A DNA stretch of 64,000 nucleotides, taken from NCBI RefSeq assembly GCF_029255285.1, contig NZ_JAPUVI010000022.1, positions 62,001 to 126,000 on the forward strand. Reading direction: 5' to 3'. Positions 8,727-18,139 of the stretch are shown one piece after another; the first letter of the stretch is position 1; each line of letters opens with the position of its first letter. Below the pieces are notes generated by a model. It worked only from the letters and a program-made list of their open reading frames with translations, was not told where the DNA came from and searched no databases. The translations under genes and the position numbers were made by a program. The DNA comes from Accumulibacter sp. (GTDB lineage: Bacteria; Pseudomonadota; Gammaproteobacteria; Burkholderiales; Rhodocyclaceae).

Positions 8727-10004
8727 TTGCAACAGATCATCGATCGGAGGCTGGCCGGCAAGAACAAGTCGATCGGCAATCGTGAGCGCTTTCTACGCCG
8801 CCATCAGGCGCAGATCCGTGAGGCCGTGAAGCGCGCCATCGCCGGCCGCGCCATCCGCGACATCGCTCAGGGCGAGGACATCCACATTCCGCGCCGCGAT
8901 ATCAGCGAGCCGGTTTTCGGCCATGCGGCCGGCGGCCGGCGCGAAACGGTGCATCCGGGCAACCGCGATTTCGTACGCGGCGACCGTATCGAACGTCCGC
9001 CAGGCGGTGGGGCCGGCGGTGGCGGCGCCGGGCAAGCCGGCGATTCCGGCCAGGGGGAGGACGATTTCGTCTTTCACCTGAGCAAGGAAGAGTTCATGCA
9101 GGCCTTCTTCGACGACCTGGCGCTGCCCAACCTGGTGCGCACGACGCTTGCAGACACGCCCGAGTATCGGACACGGCGGGCGGGCTTTTCGAGCGACGGA
9201 ACGCCGAACAACCTCCATGTCGTGCGCTCGATGCGCGGCGCCATCGGTCGACGCATCGCGCTCGGCAGCGAGTCGCGACGCGAGCTGGCGCGCCTCGAAG
9301 AACTTCTCGCGAGCTATCGGGCGCCCGCCGCGCCGGTTCTGCCGGCCCAGGAAATGGCGGCGCTCGAGCGCGACATCGCGGCGCTGCGCGCCCGCCTCCA
9401 GCGGATTCCGTATCTCGACCCGATCGACCTGCGCTATCGCAGCCGCGTACGCATGCCGGTGCCGACCGCGAGGGCGGTGATGTTCTGCCTGATGGACGTC
9501 TCCGGGTCGATGGACGAGGCGCGCAAGGATCTCGCGAAGCGCTTCTTCATCCTGCTCTACCTCTTCTTGACCCGTCATTACGAAAGGATAGATCTCGTCT
9601 TCATCCGTCACCACACGCAGGCGCAGGAGGTCAACGAGAACGAATTCTTCCATGCCACGGAAACCGGTGGCACCGTCGTCTCGAGTGCCCTGGTGCTGAT
9701 GGAAGAGATCGTTCGTGCGCGCTACCCGAGCAGCGAATGGAACATCTACGGCGCCCAGGCGAGCGACGGCGACAACTGGCACAGTGACAGCCCGCGCTGC
9801 CGCGAACTGCTGGCACGCGACCTCCTGCCGCTGTGCCGCTACTTCGCCTACATCCAGGTGGTCGAGGAGGAGCAGAGCCTGTGGCAGGAGTATGCCGCGC
9901 TGGCGGCCACCTCGGCTGCCTTCGCAATGCGCAAGGCGACCACCATAGACCAGATCTACCCGGTTTTCCGCGACCTCTTCAGCCAGGAGATACGTGCAAG
10001 ATGA
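8727..10004 (+). CDS. yeaH: YeaH/YhbH family protein (DUF444, von Willebrand A-type domain)
   Basis: A 425-residue cytoplasmic protein of the DUF444 family. A basic N-terminus (residues 1-90) is followed by a glycine-rich linker (about 92-110), the LSKEEFMQAFFDDLALPNL segment, and a vWA-like domain whose metal-site motif DVSGS lies at 257-261. Partners of PrkA in this family are thought to work with the kinase in stress survival; the biochemical role is not established. Translation starts at a TTG 7 bp after GGAGG. The stop codon overlaps the ATG of spoVR (ATGA at 10001-10004), indicating translational coupling. The length is typical. Confidence 0.93.
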   Translation: MQQIIDRRLAGKNKSIGNRERFLRRHQAQIREAVKRAIAGRAIRDIAQGEDIHIPRRDISEPVFGHAAGGRRETVHPGNRDFVRGDRIERPPGGGAGGGGAGQAGDSGQGEDDFVFHLSKEEFMQAFFDDLALPNLVRTTLADTPEYRTRRAGFSSDGTPNNLHVVRSMRGAIGRRIALGSESRRELARLEELLASYRAPAAPVLPAQEMAALERDIAALRARLQRIPYLDPIDLRYRSRVRMPVPTARAVMFCLMDVSGSMDEARKDLAKRFFILLYLFLTRHYERIDLVFIRHHTQAQEVNENEFFHATETGGTVVSSALVLMEEIVRARYPSSEWNIYGAQASDGDNWHSDSPRCRELLARDLLPLCRYFAYIQVVEEEQSLWQEYAALAATSAAFAMRKATTIDQIYPVFRDLFSQEIRAR

Positions 10005-11593
10005 GCGCTACTAGCGGACAACGCCCCTCCGCCGGGCATAGGGTCGCGCTGGACGGCGAGGCCGGCCAGCGCCCGTCGGCGACCCGGCAGGACGCGCCGC
10101 GCCTGCCGGCACCGAGCGACTGGACTTTCGATCTGCTCGACCAGTACCACACGGCGATTCGTGCTACCGCGCAACGCTTCGGCCTCGACACCTACCCCAA
10201 CCAGCTCGAGATCATCACCGCCGAACAGATGATGGATGCCTATGCGTCGGTCGGCATGCCGGTCAACTACCGCCACTGGAGCTATGGCAAGGAGTTCATT
10301 GCCACCGAAAGGAACTACCGGCGCGGCCAGATGGGCCTGGCCTACGAAATCGTCATCAACGCCAACCCGTGCATCAGCTACCTCATGGAAGAGAACACGC
10401 TGGCCATGCAGGCGCTGGTGATCGCCCACGCGGCCTACGGCCACAACAGCTTCTTCAAGGGCAACTACCTGTTCCGGATGTGGACCGACGCCTCGTCGAT
10501 CATCGACTACCTGGTCTACGCCAAGGACTATGTCGCCGCTTGCGAGGAGCGCCACGGCCTGGACGCGGTCGAACTGTGGCTCGACAGTTGCCATGCGCTG
10601 ATGAACTACGGCGTGGACCGCTATCGCCGGCCGGGCAAACTGAGTCTGGCCGCCGAACGGGCACGCGCCGAAGAGCGCGAAGCCTACGCCCAGCAACAGG
10701 TAAATGAAATCTGGCGCACGTTGCCGCTGCGACCAAGAGCGGAGACCGCCGAGAAGGAGCCGGCGCACTTTCCCGCCGAGCCGCAGGAAAACCTGTTGTA
10801 CTTCATCGAGAAGAACGCACCTCTGCTCGAACCGTGGCAACGTGAAATCGTCCGCATCGTGCGCAAGGTGGCGCAATACTTCTACCCGCAGCGGCAGACG
10901 CAGGTAATGAACGAAGGCTGGGCGACCTTCTGGCACCATCACCTGCTGAACACACTCTACGACGACGGCCGCTTGGCCGACGGCTTGATGCTCGAATGGC
11001 TAAAGTCGCATACCAACGTCGTCTACCAGCCGCCGGTCGGCGATCCGGCGTATCGCGGAATCAACCCGTACGCGCTGGGTTTCGCGATGTACTCCGAAAT
11101 CAAGCGCATCTGCCAGGCGCCGACCGACGAAGACCGCGCCTGGTTCCCGGACCTCGTGGACAGCGACTGGTTGGCCACGCTGAATCATGCCATGCGCAAC
11201 TTCAAGGACGAAAGCTTCATCGGCCAATACCTGTCGCCCCGCCTGATGCGAGCCTTCCGGCTGTTCTCCGTGGTCGACGACGAACGCGCAACGACCCTCG
11301 AAGTGTCGGCCATCCACGACGAAGCGGGTTACCGCAGCTTGCGAGAAGCGATGTCGCGCCAGTACGACCTCGGGTCGCGCGAACCGAACATCCAGGTATG
11401 GGGAGTCAACCTGCGCAGCGACCGCTCGCTGATCCTGCGCCACACGCAGCACGACGACCGTCCGCTGCATGAAGGAGCCGAAGAGGTACTCAAACACGCC
11501 GCCCGCCTGTGGGGCTTCCCGGTCCATCTAGAAAGCGTCGACCGCAGCGGCCAGCCAACGCGCCGTTGGACGGTAACGCCCCCGCTCATCTGA
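10001..11593 (+). CDS. SpoVR family protein (YcgB-like)
   Basis: A 530-residue soluble protein of the SpoVR/YcgB family. In Bacillus SpoVR is needed for spore cortex formation; in Gram-negatives the role is unknown but it travels with prkA and yeaH. Family signatures are visible: the YPNQLEIITAEQMMDAY region, the MPVNYRHWSYGKEF segment, the HAAYGHNSFF stretch, and the MNEGWATFWHHHLLN motif whose histidines and glutamate resemble a metal site. The chosen ATG overlaps the yeaH stop by 4 bp; the open frame extends further upstream but only into yeaH. It is the last gene of the operon and converges with the next gene 21 bp away. Confidence 0.93.
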   Translation: MSATSGQRPSAGHRVALDGEAGQRPSATRQDAPRLPAPSDWTFDLLDQYHTAIRATAQRFGLDTYPNQLEIITAEQMMDAYASVGMPVNYRHWSYGKEFIATERNYRRGQMGLAYEIVINANPCISYLMEENTLAMQALVIAHAAYGHNSFFKGNYLFRMWTDASSIIDYLVYAKDYVAACEERHGLDAVELWLDSCHALMNYGVDRYRRPGKLSLAAERARAEEREAYAQQQVNEIWRTLPLRPRAETAEKEPAHFPAEPQENLLYFIEKNAPLLEPWQREIVRIVRKVAQYFYPQRQTQVMNEGWATFWHHHLLNTLYDDGRLADGLMLEWLKSHTNVVYQPPVGDPAYRGINPYALGFAMYSEIKRICQAPTDEDRAWFPDLVDSDWLATLNHAMRNFKDESFIGQYLSPRLMRAFRLFSVVDDERATTLEVSAIHDEAGYRSLREAMSRQYDLGSREPNIQVWGVNLRSDRSLILRHTQHDDRPLHEGAEEVLKHAARLWGFPVHLESVDRSGQPTRRWTVTPPLI

Positions 11594-11614
11594 GGCCGCC
11601 CCCGAACGGTGCTC

Positions 11615-12403
11615 TCAGGAGAGCAGTGCGGCCAGTTTCTCCTCAAATTCGCCGAGCCGCTTGCGGCCGTCGCCGGTCAGCGCGATGGCCGCGCGCCAGT
11701 CGCCATACAAGTGGCGCAGTTCGTCAATCCCCGGGCTCCCTTCGATGCGCTCGATCAAACTCGAAGACGCGATGCCGACAAAGGCGGAGAGCGTGTTCAC
11801 CATGAAGTTGCGCGCCATCGTCAAGCGTTCTTCATCGTCGGCCGGCGACGGCGCACTGCCACCGCCGCGCGCCCCCGGGTGGGTCGACAGGGCGGCGACG
11901 AAGCGCTCATCGATGACCGCGAGCTTGCTCTCCAGATCGCTCAATTCCCGGCGGCCCTCTTCGGTCAGCGCCACCGCCTCGCGCCAGGCGGAGGCCATGC
12001 CCAGCAGATGCTCCAGGCCGGGAGCAGCGCCGACCCGCCGGCTGAGGCTCGCCGCAGCACTGCCGACCAAGGTGTCCAGCGCGTTCGTCATGAGATTGCC
12101 CGCCATCTTCAGGCGTTGCTCGTCAAGGGCCGATGGTGCGGCGCCCGGGCGGGCCGAAGCGTTCGAAGGCGCCGATGCAGTCGCTGACGGCTGACGCAAC
12201 GGCGCGATGAAGCCCTCATCGTAGAGTTGCCGGCAAACGGCCGGCAGCGTATCGCCGGGAAACATGGCGGCCAGCGTTTCGTAGTCACGCTTGCCGTCGA
12301 TCATGATCAACACCTGACGAACACGCATCGGCAAACGGCAGCTGCGTTTCTCGATTTCCTCGATGCCCTTCGGGGTCTTGACACAAATCGGTATCACGGT
12401 CAT
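11615..12403 (-). CDS. Hypothetical protein with N-terminal helical domain and internal 72-residue duplication
   Basis: A soluble protein of about 262 residues. Residues 1-70 form a compact domain (VRQVLIMIDGKRDYETLAAMF, then LYDEGFIAPL) reminiscent of a winged-helix or PATAN-like adaptor. An alanine/proline-rich linker (72-93) leads to two copies of the same helical unit at residues 94-165 and 190-261. Both read (D/E)E.RL.MA.N.M.N.L, then GxAxxSLxxR, xPGxxxL, WRxAxALTxxGRxxLxxxExKLA. No catalytic motif is seen. It was read from the second of two adjacent ATG codons. The gene is convergent with spoVR. The function is unknown; a regulatory or scaffold protein is plausible. Confidence 0.7.
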   Translation of the reverse strand: MTVIPICVKTPKGIEEIEKRSCRLPMRVRQVLIMIDGKRDYETLAAMFPGDTLPAVCRQLYDEGFIAPLRQPSATASAPSNASARPGAAPSALDEQRLKMAGNLMTNALDTLVGSAAASLSRRVGAAPGLEHLLGMASAWREAVALTEEGRRELSDLESKLAVIDERFVAALSTHPGARGGGSAPSPADDEERLTMARNFMVNTLSAFVGIASSSLIERIEGSPGIDELRHLYGDWRAAIALTGDGRKRLGEFEEKLAALLS

Positions 12404-12821
12404 CAACCTCCATTCACCGAGAGGCAGGCCAGCTTCCCGCGCCTTGTCTAAGTACCGGCAGCCCTCGTAACGCCCTTTCCCACCCGTGGACCAAAGGCCG
12501 CGAGGGCATCGCCCTGAGCCGACGGACGGAAACGAAAACGAGAGTCGGAAGTTGTCGCTGGCTCGGACGCCATTCCGGCGTCAGGAAAAAACCACATTGC
12601 CCGGAGTTGTCAATCCGAGAGTATAGGTGTCGCCACCAAGCGCGGTCAATCGACGATTCATCGCCACGGTGCATGAAGAGAACGACGCCGCGCAACCGAG
12701 ATTCCCGATGCTGGCGCAGGCCAGTTCGGCCGTGCCGCGTGCTCTGCGGCCGATCGCCACCCGAGCAGCCCGACCAACCCGACAAAAATCGCCCGACGAC
12801 CAGCTCGAGCGCAGTCCTGCC
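12404..12821. other. Intergenic region, no gene recognised
   Basis: About 418 bp between the duplicated-domain protein and the TrmB-like gene, both on the minus strand. Several short open frames exist but none has a family likeness or ribosome site. I see no RNA gene, clear terminator or repeat. Confidence 0.5.
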
Positions 12822-13493
12822 TCACCCGAGGTCGACCACGGCACGCCACAGCCGATGTCCGGAAAGCAGATACTTGCGCTCGAAGGGGCTGATCGCCGCC
12901 GCCGGCTGGAAAAGCTCGCAATGCACCTCGCGCTGCGTCAGTCGTCGCACCGCGAAAGCGTGCTCGGCGACATAGATCGGCCAGTTGCTGCGACACTCGA
13001 GAACCCCACCGAGGGCGAGTAAGGCGGGAAAGACCGGGTGCCCGTGCCAGCGGCGGCCGAGCTGACCGATCTTGGGCCATGGGTTGGGATACAGGAGATA
13101 GTGACGAGCCAACCGGACGCCGGCCGCGTCGAGCAAACGCCAGTAGTCGACCAGGTCGGCACGCCGCAGATCGAGATTCTCCGGCCAGCCGGTCGTGTCG
13201 CGTCGGTGGCGTGCGAGGCGGGACGCCGACCGGTCCACACCAATGACGTAATGGTCAGCAAACTCGCGCGCCAGAACGAGGCTGCTTTCGCCGACGCCGC
13301 AACCCGCATCGAGGATCAGCGGCGCGCTTGGCGCGGCGCGCTGCCAACGCTCCAGGCTCGCTTCGAACGCAAACCGGTTGTAATCCGCACACGGCTTGCG
13401 AAAGATCGCTCCGGCATGGCGATCGAGCAGTCGCGACAGGTGCTCGTGGACGCCGGTCTGGGCGCTCGACGGGAGCCGCGAATTAGCTTCCAT
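12822..13493 (-). CDS. TrmB-like SAM-dependent methyltransferase
   Basis: A 223-residue class I methyltransferase. The SAM-binding motif LDAGCGVGESS is near residue 53, followed by an acidic strand end (VIGVDRS). The catalytic region YPNPWPKIGQLGRRWHGHP is the TrmB signature (NPWPK in place of the commoner DPWPK). TrmB makes 7-methylguanosine at position 46 of tRNA; this variant may be a paralogue with related specificity. The chosen ATG at 13493 overlaps the end of the upstream dihydrouridine synthase gene by 11 bp, so both tRNA-modification genes are probably co-translated. The open frame extends upstream but only as an overlap with that gene. Confidence 0.8.
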   Translation of the reverse strand: MEANSRLPSSAQTGVHEHLSRLLDRHAGAIFRKPCADYNRFAFEASLERWQRAAPSAPLILDAGCGVGESSLVLAREFADHYVIGVDRSASRLARHRRDTTGWPENLDLRRADLVDYWRLLDAAGVRLARHYLLYPNPWPKIGQLGRRWHGHPVFPALLALGGVLECRSNWPIYVAEHAFAVRRLTQREVHCELFQPAAAISPFERKYLLSGHRLWRAVVDLG

Positions 13494-14487
13494 CGGCGGC
13501 TGGACGGTGACCGGTCGGCGGCAGCGCGACGCCATGCCGCGCCAGCGCGCGCGAAACTTCGTCAAGCTCGCGCAGCGTGCGGACGGCCGAGAACAGGACA
13601 TCGGCCTGACGATAATTGCGCCGCAAGGCGCCCAGCCACAGCTTGAGCCGACCGGGCGCGCGGCGCGCCGAAACCTTGCCGCAGACCTGCTGCCAATAGG
13701 AGGCGAGCAAGGTTTGCAGCCGGGACCAGTCGGCTGCGCGATCGGCCTCGGGCGCTTCGCCGGCGGCAAGCGCGCGAATTCGCCCGGCAAGAAAAGGATC
13801 GGCCACCGCGCCGCGCCCGAGCATCACGTCGTCGCTAGCGCTCAGCGCACAGCAGCGGACATGATCGCTGGCCGTCCAAACGTCGCCGTTGGCCGTCACC
13901 GGTGGCGCCACCACTTCGCCGATGCGCGCCACCCACTCCCAATGCGCCGGCGGCCGATAGCCCTCGGCGCGCGTCCGCGCGTGCACCACCAGCGAGACGA
14001 TTCCCCCGGCGGCGAGGGCCCGCGCGCAGTCCAGCGTCCTTGCCGTGTCGTGCACGCCGAGCCGCATCTTGGCGGTAAACGGCATGCCTGCCGGTACCAC
14101 CCGGCGCACGGCCGCGGCAATGCGGAACAGGCGTTCGGGGTCGGCGAGCAGAGTGGCTCCGCCGCCATGACGGTTCACCGTCGGCGCGGGACAACCAAAG
14201 TTCAGATCGATGCCGGCCGGCGACAACTCGGCCAGTTGTGCCGCGTTCTCGGCCAGGCATACCGGATCGCTGCCCAGCAACTGCACCGCTACCGGCGTTC
14301 CGGCCGCGGTGCGGCTGCCTCTGTCCAGTTCCGGACAAGCGCGGCGAAAAGCGCGTGGCGGCAGCAGGCTGCCCGACACCCGGACAAACTCGCTGACCGC
14401 CAGATCATAGTGGCTGGCACGCGTCAGAACGTCGCGCAGGATATCGTCGATCAGGCCCTCCATCGGCGCCAGAAGCAGTTTCCCCAT
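13483..14487 (-). CDS. dusC: tRNA-dihydrouridine synthase (DusC-like)
   Basis: A 334-residue FMN-dependent enzyme that reduces uridine to dihydrouridine in tRNA. It begins with the family's LLLAPMEGLIDDILRDVL strand, in which MEG is typical of DusC. It has the PVAVQLLGSDP segment and the catalytic region IDLNFGCPAPTVNRHGGGA containing the active-site cysteine. It also has the FMN-phosphate regions VHARTRAEGY, TANGDVW and MLGRGAVADPFL. DusC modifies U16 in Escherichia coli. It overlaps the TrmB-like gene, forming a tRNA-modification pair. Length and motifs are complete. Confidence 0.93.
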   Translation of the reverse strand: MGKLLLAPMEGLIDDILRDVLTRASHYDLAVSEFVRVSGSLLPPRAFRRACPELDRGSRTAAGTPVAVQLLGSDPVCLAENAAQLAELSPAGIDLNFGCPAPTVNRHGGGATLLADPERLFRIAAAVRRVVPAGMPFTAKMRLGVHDTARTLDCARALAAGGIVSLVVHARTRAEGYRPPAHWEWVARIGEVVAPPVTANGDVWTASDHVRCCALSASDDVMLGRGAVADPFLAGRIRALAAGEAPEADRAADWSRLQTLLASYWQQVCGKVSARRAPGRLKLWLGALRRNYRQADVLFSAVRTLRELDEVSRALARHGVALPPTGHRPAADGS

Positions 14488-14506
14488 CGCTTGGCGCCGC
14501 CCCAGG

Positions 14507-15457
14507 CTAGCGATCGAGCAACACCGAGCGCGGTCCGCGACCGCCCTCCCAGGTCAGGAGCTTGCCGTCGGCCGAAAGGGCGATGGTCGATCCGGCACCG
14601 GCCGCGACGGCGACGATCTGTTCCGCGATCTTCGTCGGCTCGACCGTGAAACCGGCGCCCCAGGCCCACAGCGAAGCGTCCTCGCGGATCGCCACCGAAT
14701 GCGAAGCGCCGGTGGCGATTCCCTTGGCCTTCTTGAAGATGCTGCCCCAGGCGAGAGCCTTGTCACCGAGGCCGTGCCTCGACAGCGGGCCATGGACATT
14801 ACCGCCGGTCCCGAAAACCTGCCCGTCGCCGGCCAGGTACAGCGCGTGTCCGGTGTGCGCCCGAACGGCGGTCGCTTGCGCCGCTGTCTTGACGAACTCG
14901 CCGCTCGCCACAGCACGGCCGTCGCCGTATTGGCCGCGGTTGGCCAAGCCTCTGACGTAAAGATCGCCAGCCGGGTTGATGTAGTAGTCGGTGCCGTCGC
15001 CCACGGCCGCCGCGATGGCCTTCTCGGCGACCTTGCGCGGCGGCTCCCGGCCGCTACCTTGCCACAGCGTCCGCGCCCGGTTGATGGCCAGCCAGCCGGT
15101 AGCGCCGGCCGCGAAGCTGACCACGTCACGCATCAGCACGGCGGCGTTGGCCGGCGACGTGGTCCAGCTCACCAGGCTGCCGTCCTTGCGCAGCGCGTAG
15201 TAAGTGTCCTTGCCGACGCCGACCTGGACGACGCCGGACATCATCGGCTGCGGCCGCTCGCTACCACTCCAGCCGTAGGCTGTGCCGGCGACGATCGCCA
15301 TGTGGCGATCGTAGTAGGCTGCCAGTTGCTCGCCCGAGCTGTCGGCGACGGCGGCGGGTCCGACGATGGCCGCCACCAGCCCGCTAGACAGGCGCCGCAG
15401 GAGCGCCGCCCGGCCGGCACGCGACGCCGGCGGTACTTTCTTCAACAAGTTGCTCAT
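14507..15457 (-). CDS. Exported RCC1-like repeat protein
   Basis: A protein of about 316 residues with a basic N-terminus, a hydrophobic segment (SGLVAAIVGPAAVADSS, about residues 25-40) that looks like a signal peptide or anchor, and then repeats of the RCC1 beta-propeller type. The repeats are seen as recurring elements such as VQVGVGKDTYYALRKDGSLVSW, IATGASHSVAIREDASLWAWG and VAAGAGSTIALSADGKLLTW, about 50 residues apart. Bacterial RCC1-like proteins have various unknown roles. A start at 15457 (MSNLLKK) is preferred to the upstream ATG at 15469. The gene lies 19 bp before dusC in the same direction, though the functional link is unclear. Confidence 0.75.
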   Translation of the reverse strand: MSNLLKKVPPASRAGRAALLRRLSSGLVAAIVGPAAVADSSGEQLAAYYDRHMAIVAGTAYGWSGSERPQPMMSGVVQVGVGKDTYYALRKDGSLVSWTTSPANAAVLMRDVVSFAAGATGWLAINRARTLWQGSGREPPRKVAEKAIAAAVGDGTDYYINPAGDLYVRGLANRGQYGDGRAVASGEFVKTAAQATAVRAHTGHALYLAGDGQVFGTGGNVHGPLSRHGLGDKALAWGSIFKKAKGIATGASHSVAIREDASLWAWGAGFTVEPTKIAEQIVAVAAGAGSTIALSADGKLLTWEGGRGPRSVLLDR

Positions 15458-15491
15458 CACGCTCTCCACATTCTGTCGACTGCCGGCAGAC

Positions 15492-16541
15492 TCAACCCGG
15501 AAGGCTTTCGCACATGGCCGGCGCCGCCCGCTCGTGCCGCGCGAAAGGCAGGCGCTCCATCAGATAGCACAGGCAGTCCTGGCGCACGATACGCTCGTCC
15601 AGAGTCAGCATGGCCGGCGTGGCGGCACGCCGCAGCGCGATCTTACCGTCACGGCAGTCGAAAAAGTCCGCCGCCAGGTCGCGGCCGTCTTCGTCACGAA
15701 CGTCGAGCGGCGAATCGAGTCGTGTGCGCCCGAACACCGTCCCGGGTTCGAGTTGGCGGAAGTTCATATGGTCGAGTTGCGGCGCGAAGTCCACGTCGGC
15801 CAAGGCGTTGCCAAAAGCGAAAGACACCGACGGCGCGACGCGTACCGTCGCCACGGTATGGTACAGATCGATATCCTGCTCAGGCACATCATGTGTCGGG
15901 AAGCTCGCCAGATGCAGGCAAGCCTCGATGAGGCGTGCCGCGTGCGCCTCGTTGGCCGGGCTGCCGGCCTTGCCGCATTCGACGGTGAGCGCCGGACAAA
16001 TCGGCGAAAACGCTGTCGTTTGCGTACCGGGCAGGCCACGAAACCAGACGACGGTACGCGAAAAAAGCAGGGCCAGTTGGAGAACCGACGAATCTAGGCG
16101 GTTTACCACGCTGTAGTGCGGGTTGATACCGGTGTTGTTGTGAATGTCGATACTGGCAAACAAGCCACGCTCTTGCATGCGCCGATGCACCTCGGCCATC
16201 GCCGCCTGCTCGGGAAATTCCCCAGGCCGGTCGCCACCCGGCCACACGCGGTTGTAGTCGGGCTGCCTATCGAGTCGCCGCAGGCCCTGGCGTGCCGCCG
16301 CGACATTGCCGACGAGGATGGACAGTGCGCGCGGCAAGCGTCGCTGGCCGTAGGCTCGCAGGACGGTCTGCAGGGCGACGACACCACTGTCCTCGTTGCC
16401 GTGCAGGAGTACGGAAACGAACAGCGGCGCCGGTCGCCGCCCGGGCAGGTGAATCAGCGTCGGGCCAGTCAGCAGGCGATGAAGTTCACGAGCCGGAGTT
16501 TCGAGGAAGCCTTCAGGCAGCGATTCGAGAATGGTCAACAT
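15492..16541 (-). CDS. M14-type zinc carboxypeptidase / succinylglutamate desuccinylase-like deacylase
   Basis: A protein of about 349 residues from the zinc-dependent M14 superfamily branch that includes AstE and aspartoacylase. Zinc-site motifs are visible: VLLHGNEDSG (His and Glu ligands), NVAAARQGLRRLDRQPDYNRVWPG (the Asn-Arg substrate region) and SIDIHNNTGINPHY (His ligand). TVECGKAGS carries a probable catalytic Glu. The substrate is unknown. The start at 16541 (MLTILESL) is chosen because the longer frame begins with 17 hydrophobic, low-likelihood residues. The frame upstream overlaps the glutamate-cysteine ligase-like gene, so the two are probably one operon, hinting at a shared amidated or gamma-glutamyl compound. 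Confidence 0.8.
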   Translation of the reverse strand: MLTILESLPEGFLETPARELHRLLTGPTLIHLPGRRPAPLFVSVLLHGNEDSGVVALQTVLRAYGQRRLPRALSILVGNVAAARQGLRRLDRQPDYNRVWPGGDRPGEFPEQAAMAEVHRRMQERGLFASIDIHNNTGINPHYSVVNRLDSSVLQLALLFSRTVVWFRGLPGTQTTAFSPICPALTVECGKAGSPANEAHAARLIEACLHLASFPTHDVPEQDIDLYHTVATVRVAPSVSFAFGNALADVDFAPQLDHMNFRQLEPGTVFGRTRLDSPLDVRDEDGRDLAADFFDCRDGKIALRRAATPAMLTLDERIVRQDCLCYLMERLPFARHERAAPAMCESLPG

Positions 16542-16575
16542 CAGGGAAGGGAAAGAAAAACGAAAAAGGAAGCAA

Positions 16576-17997
16576 TCAGAGAACCCACTCATGAACCGGC
16601 AGAAAGCCGCGCTGGTAGGTCAGATAGTCGGCGGTCAGGCGACAGAAGTCGTGGTGTTTGGCGTAGTGCGCGAGTTGCCAGGTGGCGCCGTTCTGGCCGC
16701 TCTGTAGGCGGTCCGCGATCACTCCCAAGTAGCGCTCGGCGTCGGCGTCGGCCAGGTCGAGCCGGGCCAGCCCTTCGCGTGCCAGCGGCAGCAACTCGCC
16801 GACCAGCAGTTGGCAGGCGCTCGCCTCGCGGCCATCGAGCCAGATCAGCGGTGCCGACAGACCATGGCGTGCCGCACGGTAGAAGTTGTCGCGCGCCACG
16901 GCGAACGGCAAGCGCGACTCGGGCGCCACCGCCTGGCGGGCAAGCATGTGCACCGCGCCATAGTAGAAAGCCGCGTTGGCAATCATGTCGATGATGCTCG
17001 GGCCGGCCGGCATCACCCGCTGCTCGACACGCAAGTGTGGCGCGCCATCGGCGTCGAAACCGATGAGCATTCTGGTCCAGCGCCAGATAGTGCCGTTGTG
17101 CAGGCGCAGGTGGGCATAGCTGCCGAGCGGCCCTGGCTCCTCGAAGGGCAGCAGCACGGCGTAGGACGACAGGTTCTCGGCGAACAGAGCGGTCGGATCG
17201 GCCGCCAGATAGCCCGCTCCGAAAGTAACGCGCAGGCATTCGGGATGCCCCGGATCACAGCAATCCACAGCCTGCTCGAAGAGCGGTACGCGCGTTTCAT
17301 GCCAAAGCGCGCGCTCGAACAGGAAGGGTGAATTGGCGGCCAGCGCGACCAGCGGCCCGGCGAGCAGCAGCGACGCGTTGTAGGTCCGCGCCGCCTCGCT
17401 GGCCGGCGTTTGCAGGTGGACCTGGAACGAAGTGGTCGCCGCCTCGAGCATCACGTCGGCGTGCGTCGTCGACAGCCGGTCGATGCCTGTGATGTCGAGT
17501 GCCAGCGGCCGGCCGCCACGCAGGGTCAGGATCTGCTCGTTGAGCATGGCGTAGCGCTTGTATGGCGACATGCTGGCGAGCGACAAGTCCGCTTCGCGAA
17601 CCGTCGGCAGCGTGCCGATGGCGATCAGCGCGGCCGCCTCGTCGGCCGCAGCGTGTTGGCACTGCTGCCAAGTGGCGGTGAGTTCGCTTTCCAGCCGTGA
17701 CAGGGCCGTGCCGCACAATGGCTGCGGAGTGCCGTTGAGTTCGACGTTGAAACGGGACAGTTCCGGGACCACCAGCGGACTATCCAGGCGGGCCAGAAAC
17801 GACACGTTGCGCGGCACCGGAAAGAAGTGCTCGTCGATCAACCAGGCCTCGAGTTCGAAGCCGGCAACCGGGCCGGAACTGGCAAAGTCGCCGCGTGCGT
17901 AGGCTTTACGCGCGTGCCGTGTTTCCTGCGCCAGACGTCGGCCGAAGCGGGCGAAGTCGTCCGCCGTGAAGCCATCGCGGCCAATTTGCTTTCCCAT
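16576..17997 (-). CDS. Glutamate-cysteine ligase-like carboxylate-amine ligase (GCS2 family)
   Basis: A 473-residue ATP-grasp-like ligase of the GCS2/YbdK group, which makes gamma-glutamyl-cysteine or related amides. Supporting segments are GFELEAWLIDEHFFP (metal-binding acidic strand), FNVELNGTP, the ATTSFQVHLQ strand, HLRLHNGTIWRW and HLRVEQRVMPAGPSIIDM. The length fits the family. Some members make gamma-glutamylcysteine for glutathione or ergothioneine, while others have unknown amine substrates; the sequence does not decide. It is followed within 35 bp by the M14-like hydrolase on the same strand, a pairing consistent with making and trimming of an amide. Confidence 0.85.
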   Translation of the reverse strand: MGKQIGRDGFTADDFARFGRRLAQETRHARKAYARGDFASSGPVAGFELEAWLIDEHFFPVPRNVSFLARLDSPLVVPELSRFNVELNGTPQPLCGTALSRLESELTATWQQCQHAAADEAAALIAIGTLPTVREADLSLASMSPYKRYAMLNEQILTLRGGRPLALDITGIDRLSTTHADVMLEAATTSFQVHLQTPASEAARTYNASLLLAGPLVALAANSPFLFERALWHETRVPLFEQAVDCCDPGHPECLRVTFGAGYLAADPTALFAENLSSYAVLLPFEEPGPLGSYAHLRLHNGTIWRWTRMLIGFDADGAPHLRVEQRVMPAGPSIIDMIANAAFYYGAVHMLARQAVAPESRLPFAVARDNFYRAARHGLSAPLIWLDGREASACQLLVGELLPLAREGLARLDLADADAERYLGVIADRLQSGQNGATWQLAHYAKHHDFCRLTADYLTYQRGFLPVHEWVL

Positions 17998-18139
17998 CGG
18001 CTAGGCTTTCCTCGAAGTAGCGTGCGCGGCCGGTCTCGTCGCGCACAGTCTAGGCATCCTGGGCTCTCGGTCTCTTGCCATAGATCAAGTTTCCGGCTCT
18101 CGGCCGGCAGAGCCGCGCCTCGCTGACGTGAGGGGCGCG

